Positions 35,401 through 44,136 of a stretch of 64,000 bases of DNA are shown here, one piece after another. The notes beneath the pieces are model-generated. The model ran no database searches. It saw nothing but the letters and a program-made list of their open reading frames with translations, and was not told the origin of the DNA. The translations under genes were made by a program, and so were the position numbers. The stretch spans positions 1 through 64,000 of the forward strand of contig NZ_FOLQ01000018.1 in the NCBI RefSeq assembly GCF_900112365.1, given 5' to 3'. The stretch's first letter is position 1. Each line of letters begins with the position of its first letter. The DNA is from Spirosoma endophyticum (GTDB taxonomy: Bacteria; Bacteroidota; Bacteroidia; Cytophagales; Spirosomataceae).

Positions 35401-35950
35401 TGGTGTCATTAACAATGCCGACAAAACCATCATGGGGTCGCCTTACCCGGATTTCTTTTATGGCATGACCAACCGCATTACGTATAAAAACCTCAGCCTG
35501 AGTGTCAGTGTGCAGGGCTCGAAAGGAAATCTGATTTATAATACGTCGCGGGGTGGCGGCAACAGTGGACGGGCGCGCGTTCGGGGCTATGCATTCAGCA
35601 ATAATTACTGGAAATCGGAGCAGGACCCCGGCGATGGCGTAACACCCCGCCCCAATGATAGTCCAACGGGTGGTGTACGACTGCCGAGCCAACTGTTCCT
35701 TGACACAGGCACCTACCTCAGAATCAACAATATAACCCTGGCTTACGTAGTACCCAGTGCTATTACGCAGAAACTGGGCCTTGGTTCGCTACGTGTGTAT
35801 GTAAACTCAAACAACCCGTTCCTTTTCACGAAAAACACGGCGTTTAACCCGGATGTCAGCACAACCGACAATCCGTTGACGCCCGGCGTAGAGGCCAATG
35901 ACTATCCATTGCCGAAGAGCTTGATGATTGGCTTAAATGTGGGATTTTAA
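32462..35950 (+). CDS. SusC/RagA TonB-dependent receptor with STN signalling domain
   Basis: A 1162-residue outer-membrane receptor. After the signal peptide (about 1-25) comes an STN domain (about 45-118, LQDHYAIDILFFDRNV), then a carboxypeptidase-regulatory-like domain (about 165-235, VQGTVTDDKGEGLPGVSIVI). The plug starts with LDEIVVVGYGTVKKKDLTGS, and the 22-strand barrel runs to the end (...KSLMIGLNVGF). It imports oligosaccharides with the SusD lipoprotein encoded 29 bases downstream. The STN domain is expected to contact FecR, so transport and gene induction are coupled. The neighbouring GH92 enzymes suggest alpha-mannose-containing glycans as substrate. Confidence 0.95.
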   Translation: MKKLIRMLLLLGVVLGGVRPGFSQLLASAHQIQQKEGPVKTSPQKLKDVLKKLQDHYAIDILFFDRNVDGLVVAGDVINYKVNIEQNLTAVLKPLGLRYRKVKNGGYVVVSKESAERTEASNNLSPVGSLTSPDRFDNEVDSRPASMNLPAKLPTEKLAPVDIPVQGTVTDDKGEGLPGVSIVIKGSQKGTTSDAEGKYKIDVPNVSAILIFSYVGYLPQEATVGTRTTVDVTLKADDKTLDEIVVVGYGTVKKKDLTGSVGVISSKEVKDLGVTRIEQGLAGRVAGVQVKAVSGEPGAAPQIRVRGIGSISAGAGPLYVVDGFPTDNIQTLNPNDIETLDILKDASATAIYGSRGSNGVVIINTKRGKSGKANITLDTYYGWQSVSKVPIMKNSIEQANFFYDGMRNRNLDAGNNVSGNPTTWTFPVPAIIMDVREGRNTTDENSLDKVLITAPQRQIQLAATGGTENVRYAVSGEYFNQDGIIVNSGFKRYSLRTNIDAQLSKRLSVKLSLNPSYTDQRSLPSTGVSGGTAATLGIVASALQVHNFRPLLDANGNYFNYAGLADMADIYNPLAVARETITSQKGFRFLGNINAEYQILPDLKFNVQLGGSLLNGKGMYFVPQRVYFANALALGTDNASMITNWLTEYTLNYTKTIGKHSLSALAGYTVQKEHGESNLLSSNKFPNNLVPTLSAVGGLITNGTSSVYEWSLLSYLARVNYNYNSKYYLTTSIRTDGSSRFGTENKYGIFPSVALAWRISDENFLKNTRAISELKLRTSYGETGNNNIGNYDQYGTIAYENYGMGGTVASAIAPGRIGNPSLTWEKQTSVNVGVDASFFNSRVNVSVDHFQSRNTDLLLNVNIPNNTGFSTALQNIGEVKNTGWEFVLSTVNVDKKIRWSTDFNLSSYRNKVVKLGPQGDPIYSGNNVTMIGQPIGMFYGFLVNGIFKNQADLDKGPLYNPTGSDRSRVGDVRFVDINGDGVINNADKTIMGSPYPDFFYGMTNRITYKNLSLSVSVQGSKGNLIYNTSRGGGNSGRARVRGYAFSNNYWKSEQDPGDGVTPRPNDSPTGGVRLPSQLFLDTGTYLRINNITLAYVVPSAITQKLGLGSLRVYVNSNNPFLFTKNTAFNPDVSTTDNPLTPGVEANDYPLPKSLMIGLNVGF

Positions 35951-35979
35951 CGTAGGGAATTAAGTAAAAAACTACAGCA

Positions 35980-37419
35980 ATGAAAAAGATATTCTGCCTG
36001 CTAAGTGTAGCTTCCATGCTCACGGTGTCATGCCAAAAGACCTTCATCGAATTGAATCCGATCTCCACGGTAAGCGTTGAGGCCGTCTATAAAACTGACA
36101 AAGATTTTCAGGATGCGGTCGTCGGCGTGTACAGCATGCTCCGAAATCAGTATCAGGATTTTTGGATCTTCGGCGACCTGCGGGCGGATGATTCGTGGCA
36201 CGCCCTCGGCAACGATGCCTTTCTGGTTTCGGTGGATAAGTTCAACATGAACAGCGATGCGGCTTTGATGATTTCCACCTGGCGTAATTATTACAGCGCC
36301 ATCAATCGGGCAAATCTTATTTTATCCAAAATCGAAACGGCCGATGCAGCCCTCGTCCCGAACAAAGATCGACACATGGCAGAAGCCAAATTTCTTCGGG
36401 CGTTTGCCTACTTCGATCTGGTACGAATTTTTGGCGACGTTCCGCTTAACCTTGCTCCCACCACGATTGCCGAAGGATACACAAAAGCGCGCGAAAAAGT
36501 AGACAAGATTTATGACGACGTCATTATTAAAGATTTGCTGGCGGCCGAGGCTGTATTGCCCACAAAATATACGGGTGCTGATGTAGGTCGGGTAACAAAA
36601 GGAGCTGCGAAAGCTATTCTGGGACGCGTGTATATGACCCGTAAGGATTTCGTAAAAGCGGAAGCCAAACTACAGGAAGTCACTACGTTAGGGTACGCCC
36701 TTTTGCCGAATTACAAAGACCTGTTCGACTACACAAAAGACGAACACCATAGCGAATACATATTTGACATTGAATATCAGGACGGCAATCTGGGCGCGGG
36801 CAGTGGTTTCTCGAACAAGTTTTTACCGAAATCAGCGAACTCGCTGGCCGAAACATTTTACGGCATAAAAGGCGGTGCTGGCGAGCAGAATAGCCCGACG
36901 CTAGCGCTGTTCGACTCCTTCGATCCGACCGATCCAAGACGCGATGTTACAGTGGCGAAAGGCTACACGGACAACAACGGGGTTTTCCAGGGATTTTTGC
37001 AGATCGCTACGTTCACCAAAAAGTACTTAGCTATTACGAACACGCTGAATGACAGCAAAGTAAACTGGAAGGTGATCCGGTATGCCGACGTATTATTGAT
37101 GTACGCCGAAGCGCTGAACGAGAATGGCAAAACCGATGCGGCTCTTACGTACCTGAACCAGATACGCACCCGGGCGAACATGCCAAAGTTCGCCGGTCTG
37201 AGTAAAGATCAGTTACGTACTAAAATCTACGACGAACGGATTTACGAACTCTCCATGGAAGGCGTCCGGTGGTTTGACCTGGCCAGAACAGGACGCTTGC
37301 AAAGCGTCCTGGGACCGCTTGGCTTCAAAGACTTCAATGCGCTATTCCCGATTCCACTGGTAGAAATTCAAATCATTAATAACTCAGCCGTATTACTGCA
37401 AAACCCAGGGTATAATTGA
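35980..37419 (+). CDS. SusD/RagB glycan-binding outer-membrane lipoprotein
   Basis: A 479-residue lipoprotein (signal MKKIFCLLSVASMLTVSC, Cys18). The N-terminal SusD-like region has TKTDKDFQDAVVGVYSML-like helices, and RAFAYFDLVRIFGDVPL is the classic TPR-type SusD motif. The C-terminal RagB part includes YADVLLMYAEALNENGKTDA, YLNQIRTRANMP, IYELSMEGVRWFDLARTG and ends at LLQNPGYN. It sits as a lid on the SusC receptor encoded just upstream. A very strong 30-bp palindrome (37428-37504) follows 9 bases after the stop, so the downstream GH92 genes may need readthrough or their own promoter. Confidence 0.95.
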   Translation: MKKIFCLLSVASMLTVSCQKTFIELNPISTVSVEAVYKTDKDFQDAVVGVYSMLRNQYQDFWIFGDLRADDSWHALGNDAFLVSVDKFNMNSDAALMISTWRNYYSAINRANLILSKIETADAALVPNKDRHMAEAKFLRAFAYFDLVRIFGDVPLNLAPTTIAEGYTKAREKVDKIYDDVIIKDLLAAEAVLPTKYTGADVGRVTKGAAKAILGRVYMTRKDFVKAEAKLQEVTTLGYALLPNYKDLFDYTKDEHHSEYIFDIEYQDGNLGAGSGFSNKFLPKSANSLAETFYGIKGGAGEQNSPTLALFDSFDPTDPRRDVTVAKGYTDNNGVFQGFLQIATFTKKYLAITNTLNDSKVNWKVIRYADVLLMYAEALNENGKTDAALTYLNQIRTRANMPKFAGLSKDQLRTKIYDERIYELSMEGVRWFDLARTGRLQSVLGPLGFKDFNALFPIPLVEIQIINNSAVLLQNPGYN

Positions 37420-37427
37420 TTATAATT

Positions 37428-37504
37428 AAAAAGACCCCCAACCCCCTGAAGGGGGCTCTGGTTGCGAGTAAAGAAGCCCCCTTCAGGGGGTTGGGGGTCT
37501 TTTT
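37428..37504. repeat. 30-bp perfect palindromic element, probable terminator
   Basis: Arms 37428-37457 and 37475-37504 are perfectly complementary with a 17-base loop, flanked by A5 and T5. The arm contains CCCCCTGAAGGGGG, itself palindromic, and is of the same type as the element at 62979-63048. This looks like a REP-like family acting as a terminator. Confidence 0.8.
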
Positions 37505-37543
37505 AGACATCCATCACTCATTAGTATATTTTCATTTAAGCGT

Positions 37544-39847
37544 ATGAAAGTGAGAATCAATCTAATCTTAGCCCTGTCAATGGTGATGTCTCTCAGGGGG
37601 ATACAGGTAGGTTTTGGTCAGCAGAAAAAGAATGTATCAACAAGCCCTGCCGTAAACTACATCGATCCGACGATTGGAAACATAGCGCCTTTTTATAACA
37701 CCAACCGGCCGGTCGTGCAGGTCCCCAACCAAATGATACGTATGTTTCCCAAGCGTCAGGATCATCTGGATATGCAGATCACCGACTTCCCGATGACGTC
37801 GCTGAATATCATTACACCCCAGGTGATTTTTGCGATAAAGCCGTTTGCTGGCGCGTTGGCCGATACGGGCTGGTACCGGCGACTAACGTATGACCATGAT
37901 CTGGAAGTCACCCAGCCCTGGTATTACTCCGTAAAACTGACGGACGATGACGTATTGACCGAATACACAGCGGGCGAACGAACCGGGATTTACCGATTCA
38001 CCTTTCCGGCGGGCGCTAAGAAAAACCTCCTCTTTTCTCACTATTACGCCAAAGGGAAATATGATCTCACTGACGGCACAACCATCACGGGTGTAGAGTT
38101 TGTCGATGACGCCAATCACCAGCAGAAAGGCATGGCCTATTTGTACGGAAAAGTCTCTGGCAAACCGGAAAGTGGCAAGAAGCAGGGCGAAAAAGACTGG
38201 GGTCGCTACACGGTGCTGGGACCTCCCCAAAAGCATAAAAAAGTGGAGGGCGAACGAGCCTATTTTAGCTACACTGAAGCCGATGCGCCGGTGCAGGAAT
38301 TCCGTTATGCCCTTTCGTTTATCAGTTCCGAACAGGCCAGAAAAAACTTCGAAAAGGAGCTGACGGGCGTTACGTTCGATCAATTAAAAAACAAGGGAAA
38401 AGCCGCCTGGGAGAAAACCATTGGGCAGGTGAAGGTAGAAGGGGGCACCGACGCCCAGAAACGCAGTTTTTACACCGCCCTTTACCGTTGCTACGCCCGT
38501 ATGGTCGACATGTCGGAAGATGGAAAATATTTCAGCGGCTACGACAAGAAAGTACACGACGATAAACGGCCGTTTTACAACGACGATTACACCTGGGGTA
38601 ACTACCTGGCCCTGCATCCGCTACGTTCGATCCTCGATCCCAAACGGGAAGCGGATATGCTGCAAACCTATGTGCGGATGTACAAGGAAAGCGGCTGGAT
38701 ACCCGAATACCCGAAATTCTTTGGCGACCGTGCGGGCATGTTTGGCTTCAAGTCTTTTGTGGTATTTCTGGACGCCTATCGAAAAGGCATTCGGGATTTC
38801 GACACCAAAACAGCCCTGGAAGGCATGATCAAAAGTGCCGACAAGCGAACTATGCTCCCGCACCGGAATGACCCGAAAGGCGCACTGGACGATTTTTACT
38901 ATGCGAAAGGCTATTATCCGGCGCTGCATCCCGGCGAAGCAGAAACCGACTCCGTAGCTAAACTCCACGGCAACGGACAACGTCGGTCGGCGGTGGCCAT
39001 TACGTTGGGGAATAGTTATGATAGCTGGGCGTTGAGCGAATTCGGCAAGGAATTGGGGAATCAGGATGTCTACAAAAAATACGCACCCAGAGCCCAGAAT
39101 TACAAGAACGTCTGGCACGCTAAAACAGGCTTTTTCCTGCCGAAAGACGCGAAAGGTGAGTTTATAGAAATTGACCCCAAGTTCGATGGTGGTCATGCCG
39201 GGAACGATTATTATAATGAAAATAACGGCTGGAGTTACCGCTGGAATGTTCAGCAGGACATCAAAGGGTTTACCGAGTTGATGGGTGGACCTGACAAACT
39301 GGAGCAGAATCTGGATCAGCTTTTTCGGGAGGGCCTCGACCGCAGCAAGCCCGTTTTCTGGGAGAAATTTCCTGACCAGACGGGCATGATCGGGCAGTTT
39401 GCCATGGGCAACCAGGTGACCTTCTTTATTCCCTATCTGTTCAACTACACCAACGCGCCCTGGAAAACCCAGAAGTACACCCGACTCCTGCTGGATACCT
39501 GGTTTCAGGATACCATTTTCGGCGTCCCCGGCGATGAAGATGGCGGCTCAATGTCCTCCTTTGTGGTCTTCTCGGCCATGGGCTTCTACCCCACCACACC
39601 CGGCATTCCCCGCTACAGCATCACCAGTCCGCTGTTCACCAAAGTCACCATCGACCTGCCCAACGGCAAAAAATTCACCTTGTCAGCCCCCAACTCATCG
39701 CGTCGCAACAAGTACATCCAGTCGGCCACGATGAACGGCAAACCCCTGACCTCGCTCTCATTTTCCCACGATGAGCTAATGAACGGCGGGACGCTGGTCT
39801 TGGAAATGGGCGAGAAAACCGACAAGAAATGGAATATAACATACTAA
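37544..39847 (+). CDS. GH92 alpha-mannosidase-type enzyme (first copy)
   Basis: A 767-residue exported GH92 enzyme. The signal peptide (about 1-26, ending VGFGQQ) precedes VNYIDPTIGNIAPFYNTNRP. The catalytic half has HDDKRPFYNDDYTWGNYLAL, YYNENNGWSYRW with the likely general acid Glu559, and GVPGDEDGGSMSSFVVFSAM with the acidic pair Asp664/Asp666 expected to provide the general base. GH92 enzymes are calcium-dependent exo-alpha-mannosidases acting on alpha-1,2, 1,3, 1,4 or 1,6 links; the linkage cannot be told here. The length (about 750) is normal. A tandem paralogue follows, and the last 450 bases are nearly identical between the two. The SusCD genes lie just upstream. Confidence 0.88.
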   Translation: MKVRINLILALSMVMSLRGIQVGFGQQKKNVSTSPAVNYIDPTIGNIAPFYNTNRPVVQVPNQMIRMFPKRQDHLDMQITDFPMTSLNIITPQVIFAIKPFAGALADTGWYRRLTYDHDLEVTQPWYYSVKLTDDDVLTEYTAGERTGIYRFTFPAGAKKNLLFSHYYAKGKYDLTDGTTITGVEFVDDANHQQKGMAYLYGKVSGKPESGKKQGEKDWGRYTVLGPPQKHKKVEGERAYFSYTEADAPVQEFRYALSFISSEQARKNFEKELTGVTFDQLKNKGKAAWEKTIGQVKVEGGTDAQKRSFYTALYRCYARMVDMSEDGKYFSGYDKKVHDDKRPFYNDDYTWGNYLALHPLRSILDPKREADMLQTYVRMYKESGWIPEYPKFFGDRAGMFGFKSFVVFLDAYRKGIRDFDTKTALEGMIKSADKRTMLPHRNDPKGALDDFYYAKGYYPALHPGEAETDSVAKLHGNGQRRSAVAITLGNSYDSWALSEFGKELGNQDVYKKYAPRAQNYKNVWHAKTGFFLPKDAKGEFIEIDPKFDGGHAGNDYYNENNGWSYRWNVQQDIKGFTELMGGPDKLEQNLDQLFREGLDRSKPVFWEKFPDQTGMIGQFAMGNQVTFFIPYLFNYTNAPWKTQKYTRLLLDTWFQDTIFGVPGDEDGGSMSSFVVFSAMGFYPTTPGIPRYSITSPLFTKVTIDLPNGKKFTLSAPNSSRRNKYIQSATMNGKPLTSLSFSHDELMNGGTLVLEMGEKTDKKWNITY

Positions 39848-39910
39848 CGTATCCACGGGCTGAAGCCAAACGCAGCCCGGCCTGTGGATGCACTTAACCT
39901 TCAACTGAAT

Positions 39911-42193
39911 ATGTCAGAATTTCAACGAACTCTATATAAAACCTTATTAATCAGTATCGCTACGACTAGTTTGCCCCAACTCAGTCTGGCGCAAACGGGT
40001 GTCAACTACATTGATCCGACCATTGGCAACGTAGCACCTTTGCTGAATACCAATCGCCCGATTGTGCACTTGCCCAATCAGATGGTACGGGTATTTCCGC
40101 ACCGGCAGGACCACCTGGATATGCAGATCACCGACTTCCCGATGCTGTGCCAGAATATCATTACGCCCCAGATGATCTTCGCCATCAAACCATCTGTCGG
40201 TAACGTAGCAGACACGGCCTGGTATAGCCGCCTGACCTATGACCATGACCTGGAAGTCACCCAGCCCTGGTATTACTCCGTAAAATTGACCGATGACAAC
40301 ATTCTGACCGAATACACGGCGGGCGAAAAAACCGGTATCTACCGATTCACCTTTCCGGCGGGCGCCAAGAAAAATCTCCTCCTCTCCCACTATTACGCCA
40401 ACGGGAAATACGAGATTCAGGATGGGAATAAAATCATCGGTAATGAACTCGTTGTCGATGCGATTCATGACCAGAAAGGAACCGCTTATTTGTACGGCGT
40501 TTTTACAGGCAAGCCGCAAACCGGCAAGAAAGACGGCGAAAAAGATTGGGGTAAATACACCGTTAGTGGCGTACCTGAAAAACCCAGGAAAATGCCGGGC
40601 GAACGCGCCTTTGCCAGCTACGCCGAAGCCGATGCGCCCGTGCAGGAATTCCGCTACGCTATCTCATTTGTCAGCCCTGAACAGGCGAAGAAAAACTTCG
40701 AGCAAGAGTTAACCGGCGTTACGTTCGATCAACTCAAAAACAAGGGCAAAGCGGCCTGGGAAAAAGTGATCGGGCAGGTGAAAATAGAAGGCGGTACCGA
40801 CGCGCAGAAACGCACGTTTTACACCGCCCTTTACCGCTACTACGTCCGCATGATCGACATGTCGGAGAACGGTACGTATTTCAGCGGTTTCGACAAGAAA
40901 GTACACGAGGACAAGCGACCTTTTTATAACGATGATTATACCTGGGGAAATTATCTGGCTCAGCACCCATTGCGAGCAATCCTCAACCCCAAACAGGAAG
41001 CCGACATGCTGCAGTCGTACGTGCGGATGTTTCAGGAGAGCGGCTGGATGGCGGAGTACCCACGGCCATTTGGTGATCGGCCCGGCATGTTTGGCTTCAA
41101 ATCGTCGGTGATGTTTCTGGATGCGTATCGGAAAGGGATTCGGGATTTCGATGTCAAAACGGCCTTCGCAGGTATGCTCAAAAACGCCGAACAGGCTACC
41201 ATGCTTCCGTTCCGAAATGGTCCCAAAGGTGATCTGGAAGAGTTTTACTACACGAAAGGCTACTACCCGGCACTGCATCCCGGCGAAACGGAAACTGACG
41301 CGTTTGCATCGCAGAAACCGGGCCAGAAACGATCGGCGGTGGCCATTACGTTAGGTGATGCGTATGACAGCTGGGCACTGAGTGAGTTGGGCAAAGAGCT
41401 TGGCAATCAGGATGTCTACAAAAAATACGCACCCAGAGCCCAGAATTATAAGAACGTCTGGCAGGAAAAATCCGGGTTCTTCATGCCGAAAGATGCAAAG
41501 GGAAACTGGATCGATATCGACCCGAAATTTGACGGCGGCCACAATGGATTTGATTACTACAATGAGAACAACGGGTGGAATTTTATGTGGAATGTTCAGC
41601 AGGACCTCAAAGGCTTGCGCGAGTTGATGGGTGGTGCCGATAAGATGGAAGCGAAACTTGACCAGCTTTTCCGCGAGGGACTCGACCGCAGCAAGCCCGT
41701 TTTCTGGGAGAAATGGCCCAACCAAACGGGCATGATCGGGCAGTTTGCCATGGGCAACCAGGTGACCTTCTTTATTCCCTATCTGTTCAACTACACCAAC
41801 GCGCCCTGGAAAACCCAGAAGTACACCCGACTCCTGCTGGATACCTGGTTTCAGGATACCATTTTCGGCGTCCCCGGCGATGAAGATGGCGGCTCGATGT
41901 CCTCCTTTGTGGTCTTCTCGGCCATGGGCTTCTACCCCACCACACCCGGCATTCCCCGCTACAGCATCACCAGTCCGTTGTTCACCAAAGTCACCATCGA
42001 CCTGCCCAACGGCAAGAAATTTACCTTATCGGCCCCCAACTCATCGCGTCGCAACAAGTATATCCAGTCGGCTACGATGAACGGCAAGCCCCTGACCTCG
42101 CTCTCGTTTTCCCATGATGAGCTAATGAACGGCGGGACGCTGGTCTTGGAAATGGGCGAGAAAACCGACAAGAAATGGGAACCGCAGAATTAA
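39911..42193 (+). CDS. GH92 alpha-mannosidase-type enzyme (second copy)
   Basis: A 760-residue paralogue of the preceding gene. The start MSEFQRTLYKTLLISIATTS is chosen over an upstream ATG at 39884 because it gives a clean signal peptide ending SLAQT. The mature protein begins GVNYIDPTIGNVAPLLNTNR. Glu552 in YYNENNGWNFMW and Asp657/Asp659 in GDEDGGSM match the catalytic set of the first copy. The two proteins differ throughout the first 560 or so residues but are identical from about TGMIGQFAMGNQVTFFIPYL to the end of the homology at KTDKKW. It may act on a different mannoside linkage from its twin. A lactate permease gene follows after 55 bases. Confidence 0.88.
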   Translation: MSEFQRTLYKTLLISIATTSLPQLSLAQTGVNYIDPTIGNVAPLLNTNRPIVHLPNQMVRVFPHRQDHLDMQITDFPMLCQNIITPQMIFAIKPSVGNVADTAWYSRLTYDHDLEVTQPWYYSVKLTDDNILTEYTAGEKTGIYRFTFPAGAKKNLLLSHYYANGKYEIQDGNKIIGNELVVDAIHDQKGTAYLYGVFTGKPQTGKKDGEKDWGKYTVSGVPEKPRKMPGERAFASYAEADAPVQEFRYAISFVSPEQAKKNFEQELTGVTFDQLKNKGKAAWEKVIGQVKIEGGTDAQKRTFYTALYRYYVRMIDMSENGTYFSGFDKKVHEDKRPFYNDDYTWGNYLAQHPLRAILNPKQEADMLQSYVRMFQESGWMAEYPRPFGDRPGMFGFKSSVMFLDAYRKGIRDFDVKTAFAGMLKNAEQATMLPFRNGPKGDLEEFYYTKGYYPALHPGETETDAFASQKPGQKRSAVAITLGDAYDSWALSELGKELGNQDVYKKYAPRAQNYKNVWQEKSGFFMPKDAKGNWIDIDPKFDGGHNGFDYYNENNGWNFMWNVQQDLKGLRELMGGADKMEAKLDQLFREGLDRSKPVFWEKWPNQTGMIGQFAMGNQVTFFIPYLFNYTNAPWKTQKYTRLLLDTWFQDTIFGVPGDEDGGSMSSFVVFSAMGFYPTTPGIPRYSITSPLFTKVTIDLPNGKKFTLSAPNSSRRNKYIQSATMNGKPLTSLSFSHDELMNGGTLVLEMGEKTDKKWEPQN

Positions 42194-42248
42194 CGTATAG
42201 CCTACATCGTCAGGAAAAACTGACTAACCTATAAACGCATTTATCTCT

Positions 42249-44018
42249 ATGAAATGGACACAGGTTATTGACCCGCTTAACAATATAGCGTTGTCCGTAT
42301 TGGTGGCGGCAGTGCCCATTATTTTTATTTTCTGGGCACTGATCATCCGGAAAATGAAGGGTTATCAAGCCAGTCTCATCGCCATCGTCATTGCTACGTT
42401 CATTGCGATTCTGGTTTATGGCATGCCCGTAAAACTAGCCGTTCTGTCCATCGCGCATGGTGCTTTGTACGGTCTTTTCCCTATCTGCTGGCTGGTGATC
42501 ATGTCGGTGTTCCTCTTTAACCTGACCGTTAAAAGTGGCCAGTTCGAAATTATCAAGCACTTCATGGCGGCCATTACGTCCGACCGGCGATTGCAGGCGC
42601 TCCTGATTGCATTTTCGTTTGGTTCGTTTCTGGAAGGCACGGCGGGCTTTGGCGCACCGGTGGCCATTACAGCCGCCATGCTGGTCGGACTAGGGTTCAA
42701 TCCTCTCTATGCGTCGGGGATCTGCCTGATTGCCAACACCGCCCCCGTTGCGTTTGGCTCCATCGGCATTCCCATTACGGTAGCCTCGCAGGTATCCGGT
42801 ATTCCCGAACTACCCATCTCGCAGATGGTGGGCCGTACGTTGCCTCTCCTATCAATATTGCTGCCTTTTTATCTGGTGACGATCATTGCCGGATTCAACA
42901 AAGCGAAAGAAATATGGCCTGCGGTGCTGGTATCGGGCGTTTCGTTTGCCTTTCTCCAGTGGTTTTCGTCCAATTATTTAGGCCCTTCCCTGCCTGATGT
43001 CATCGCGGGTCTAGGCTCGATTGTTTGTCTGATGGCTTTTCTCCGATTCTGGAAACCTAAAACGGTGTGGCGCTTTGCTAACGAACCAGCCGCCACGTTC
43101 AACACCGACGTATCGTACACGAGCGGGCAGATGCTTCGGGCCTGGTCGCCGTTTATTGTGCTGACCATCATGGTAATTGCCTGGGGCATGCAGCCGATCA
43201 AGGACGTGCTAAACTCAGTTGGGATGTTCCAGTTTGAATTTCCGGGACTTCATAATGCCATTGTGGGACAGGACGGAACCGTACTACCTAAATTATTCAA
43301 GGTCAATTATTTATCAGCCGCCGGAACCGCCATACTCATCGCTGACCTCGTAGCCATTCCATTGATCGGCCTGACGTATGGCGAGGGGGCAAAAGTATTC
43401 GGCGCTACGTTAAATCAACTAAAATTCCCGATCCTGACCATTGCCGCCGTACTGGGATTTGCCTACATCCTGAATGATTCGGGTATTACACTCACCCTGG
43501 CTGCCGTGCTGGCTAATACCGGCTTTATGTTCCCATTTTTCGCGCCGGTTTTAGGTTGGCTGGGCGTGTTCATTACAGGTTCCGATACGTCGGCCAATGC
43601 GCTGTTCAGCAAACTTCAATACGCTACGGCTCAGTCGATTGGCGTCGATCCGGTGGTGACTGTGGCCGCGAACATCTCGGGGGGTGTTGTGGGCAAAATG
43701 ATTTCTCCACAATCCATCGCCGTGGCTGCGGCAGCCGGCAATCTGGTCGGTAAAGAGTCCGAATTATTCCGCTTTACGGTGAAGCATAGTTTCTTCATGC
43801 TGCTCCTGATCTGCCTGATTGTGCTGGCGCAGGCCTACGTAGTGAAATGGACAATTCCGGTCTATGAGATGCTTAGCAGTAGCAAAACGGTTACCACGCC
43901 TGACGTATCACGCGGTTATGTCTACCTGCTTGGGTTAGCTATTTTGTTAACCGTCCTGGCATCGACGATTGTGACGATGACGAAGAAGAAAACCCCAACA
44001 CCGGACCTGGTCAATTAA
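42249..44018 (+). CDS. lldP: L-lactate permease (LctP family)
   Basis: A 589-residue inner-membrane transporter with about 13-14 hydrophobic segments. Family signatures are FSFGSFLEGTAGFGAPVAIT, ICLIANTAPVAFGSIGIPIT and GWLGVFITGSDTSANALFSK, followed by AQSIGVDPVVTVAANISGG. It should import L-lactate, D-lactate or glycolate by proton symport. Its place after two GH92 genes in a glycan locus is unusual and suggests uptake of an organic acid released together with the sugar, or fermentation product exchange; that is inference. The inverted repeat at 44025-44113 follows its stop and probably ends the transcript. Confidence 0.9.
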   Translation: MKWTQVIDPLNNIALSVLVAAVPIIFIFWALIIRKMKGYQASLIAIVIATFIAILVYGMPVKLAVLSIAHGALYGLFPICWLVIMSVFLFNLTVKSGQFEIIKHFMAAITSDRRLQALLIAFSFGSFLEGTAGFGAPVAITAAMLVGLGFNPLYASGICLIANTAPVAFGSIGIPITVASQVSGIPELPISQMVGRTLPLLSILLPFYLVTIIAGFNKAKEIWPAVLVSGVSFAFLQWFSSNYLGPSLPDVIAGLGSIVCLMAFLRFWKPKTVWRFANEPAATFNTDVSYTSGQMLRAWSPFIVLTIMVIAWGMQPIKDVLNSVGMFQFEFPGLHNAIVGQDGTVLPKLFKVNYLSAAGTAILIADLVAIPLIGLTYGEGAKVFGATLNQLKFPILTIAAVLGFAYILNDSGITLTLAAVLANTGFMFPFFAPVLGWLGVFITGSDTSANALFSKLQYATAQSIGVDPVVTVAANISGGVVGKMISPQSIAVAAAAGNLVGKESELFRFTVKHSFFMLLLICLIVLAQAYVVKWTIPVYEMLSSSKTVTTPDVSRGYVYLLGLAILLTVLASTIVTMTKKKTPTPDLVN

Positions 44019-44024
44019 CTTTTA

Positions 44025-44113
44025 TTGAACACAGAGACACGGAGAACACAGAGTTTTAAATCATTGGCTTTTAAGCATCTAAAGCTTTGTGTTCTCCGTG
44101 TCTCTGTGTTCAA
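44025..44113. repeat. 26-bp inverted repeat of the ACACAGAGACACGGAGAACA type
   Basis: Perfectly complementary arms 44025-44050 and 44088-44113 with a 37-base spacer, between the permease and the next gene. The arm sequence (ttgaacacagagacacggag...) resembles a repeat I recall from intergenic regions of many unrelated bacterial genomes, probably a mobile palindromic repeat. Confidence 0.75.
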
Positions 44114-44136
44114 ACCACCTTTAAATCCTTAACTCG

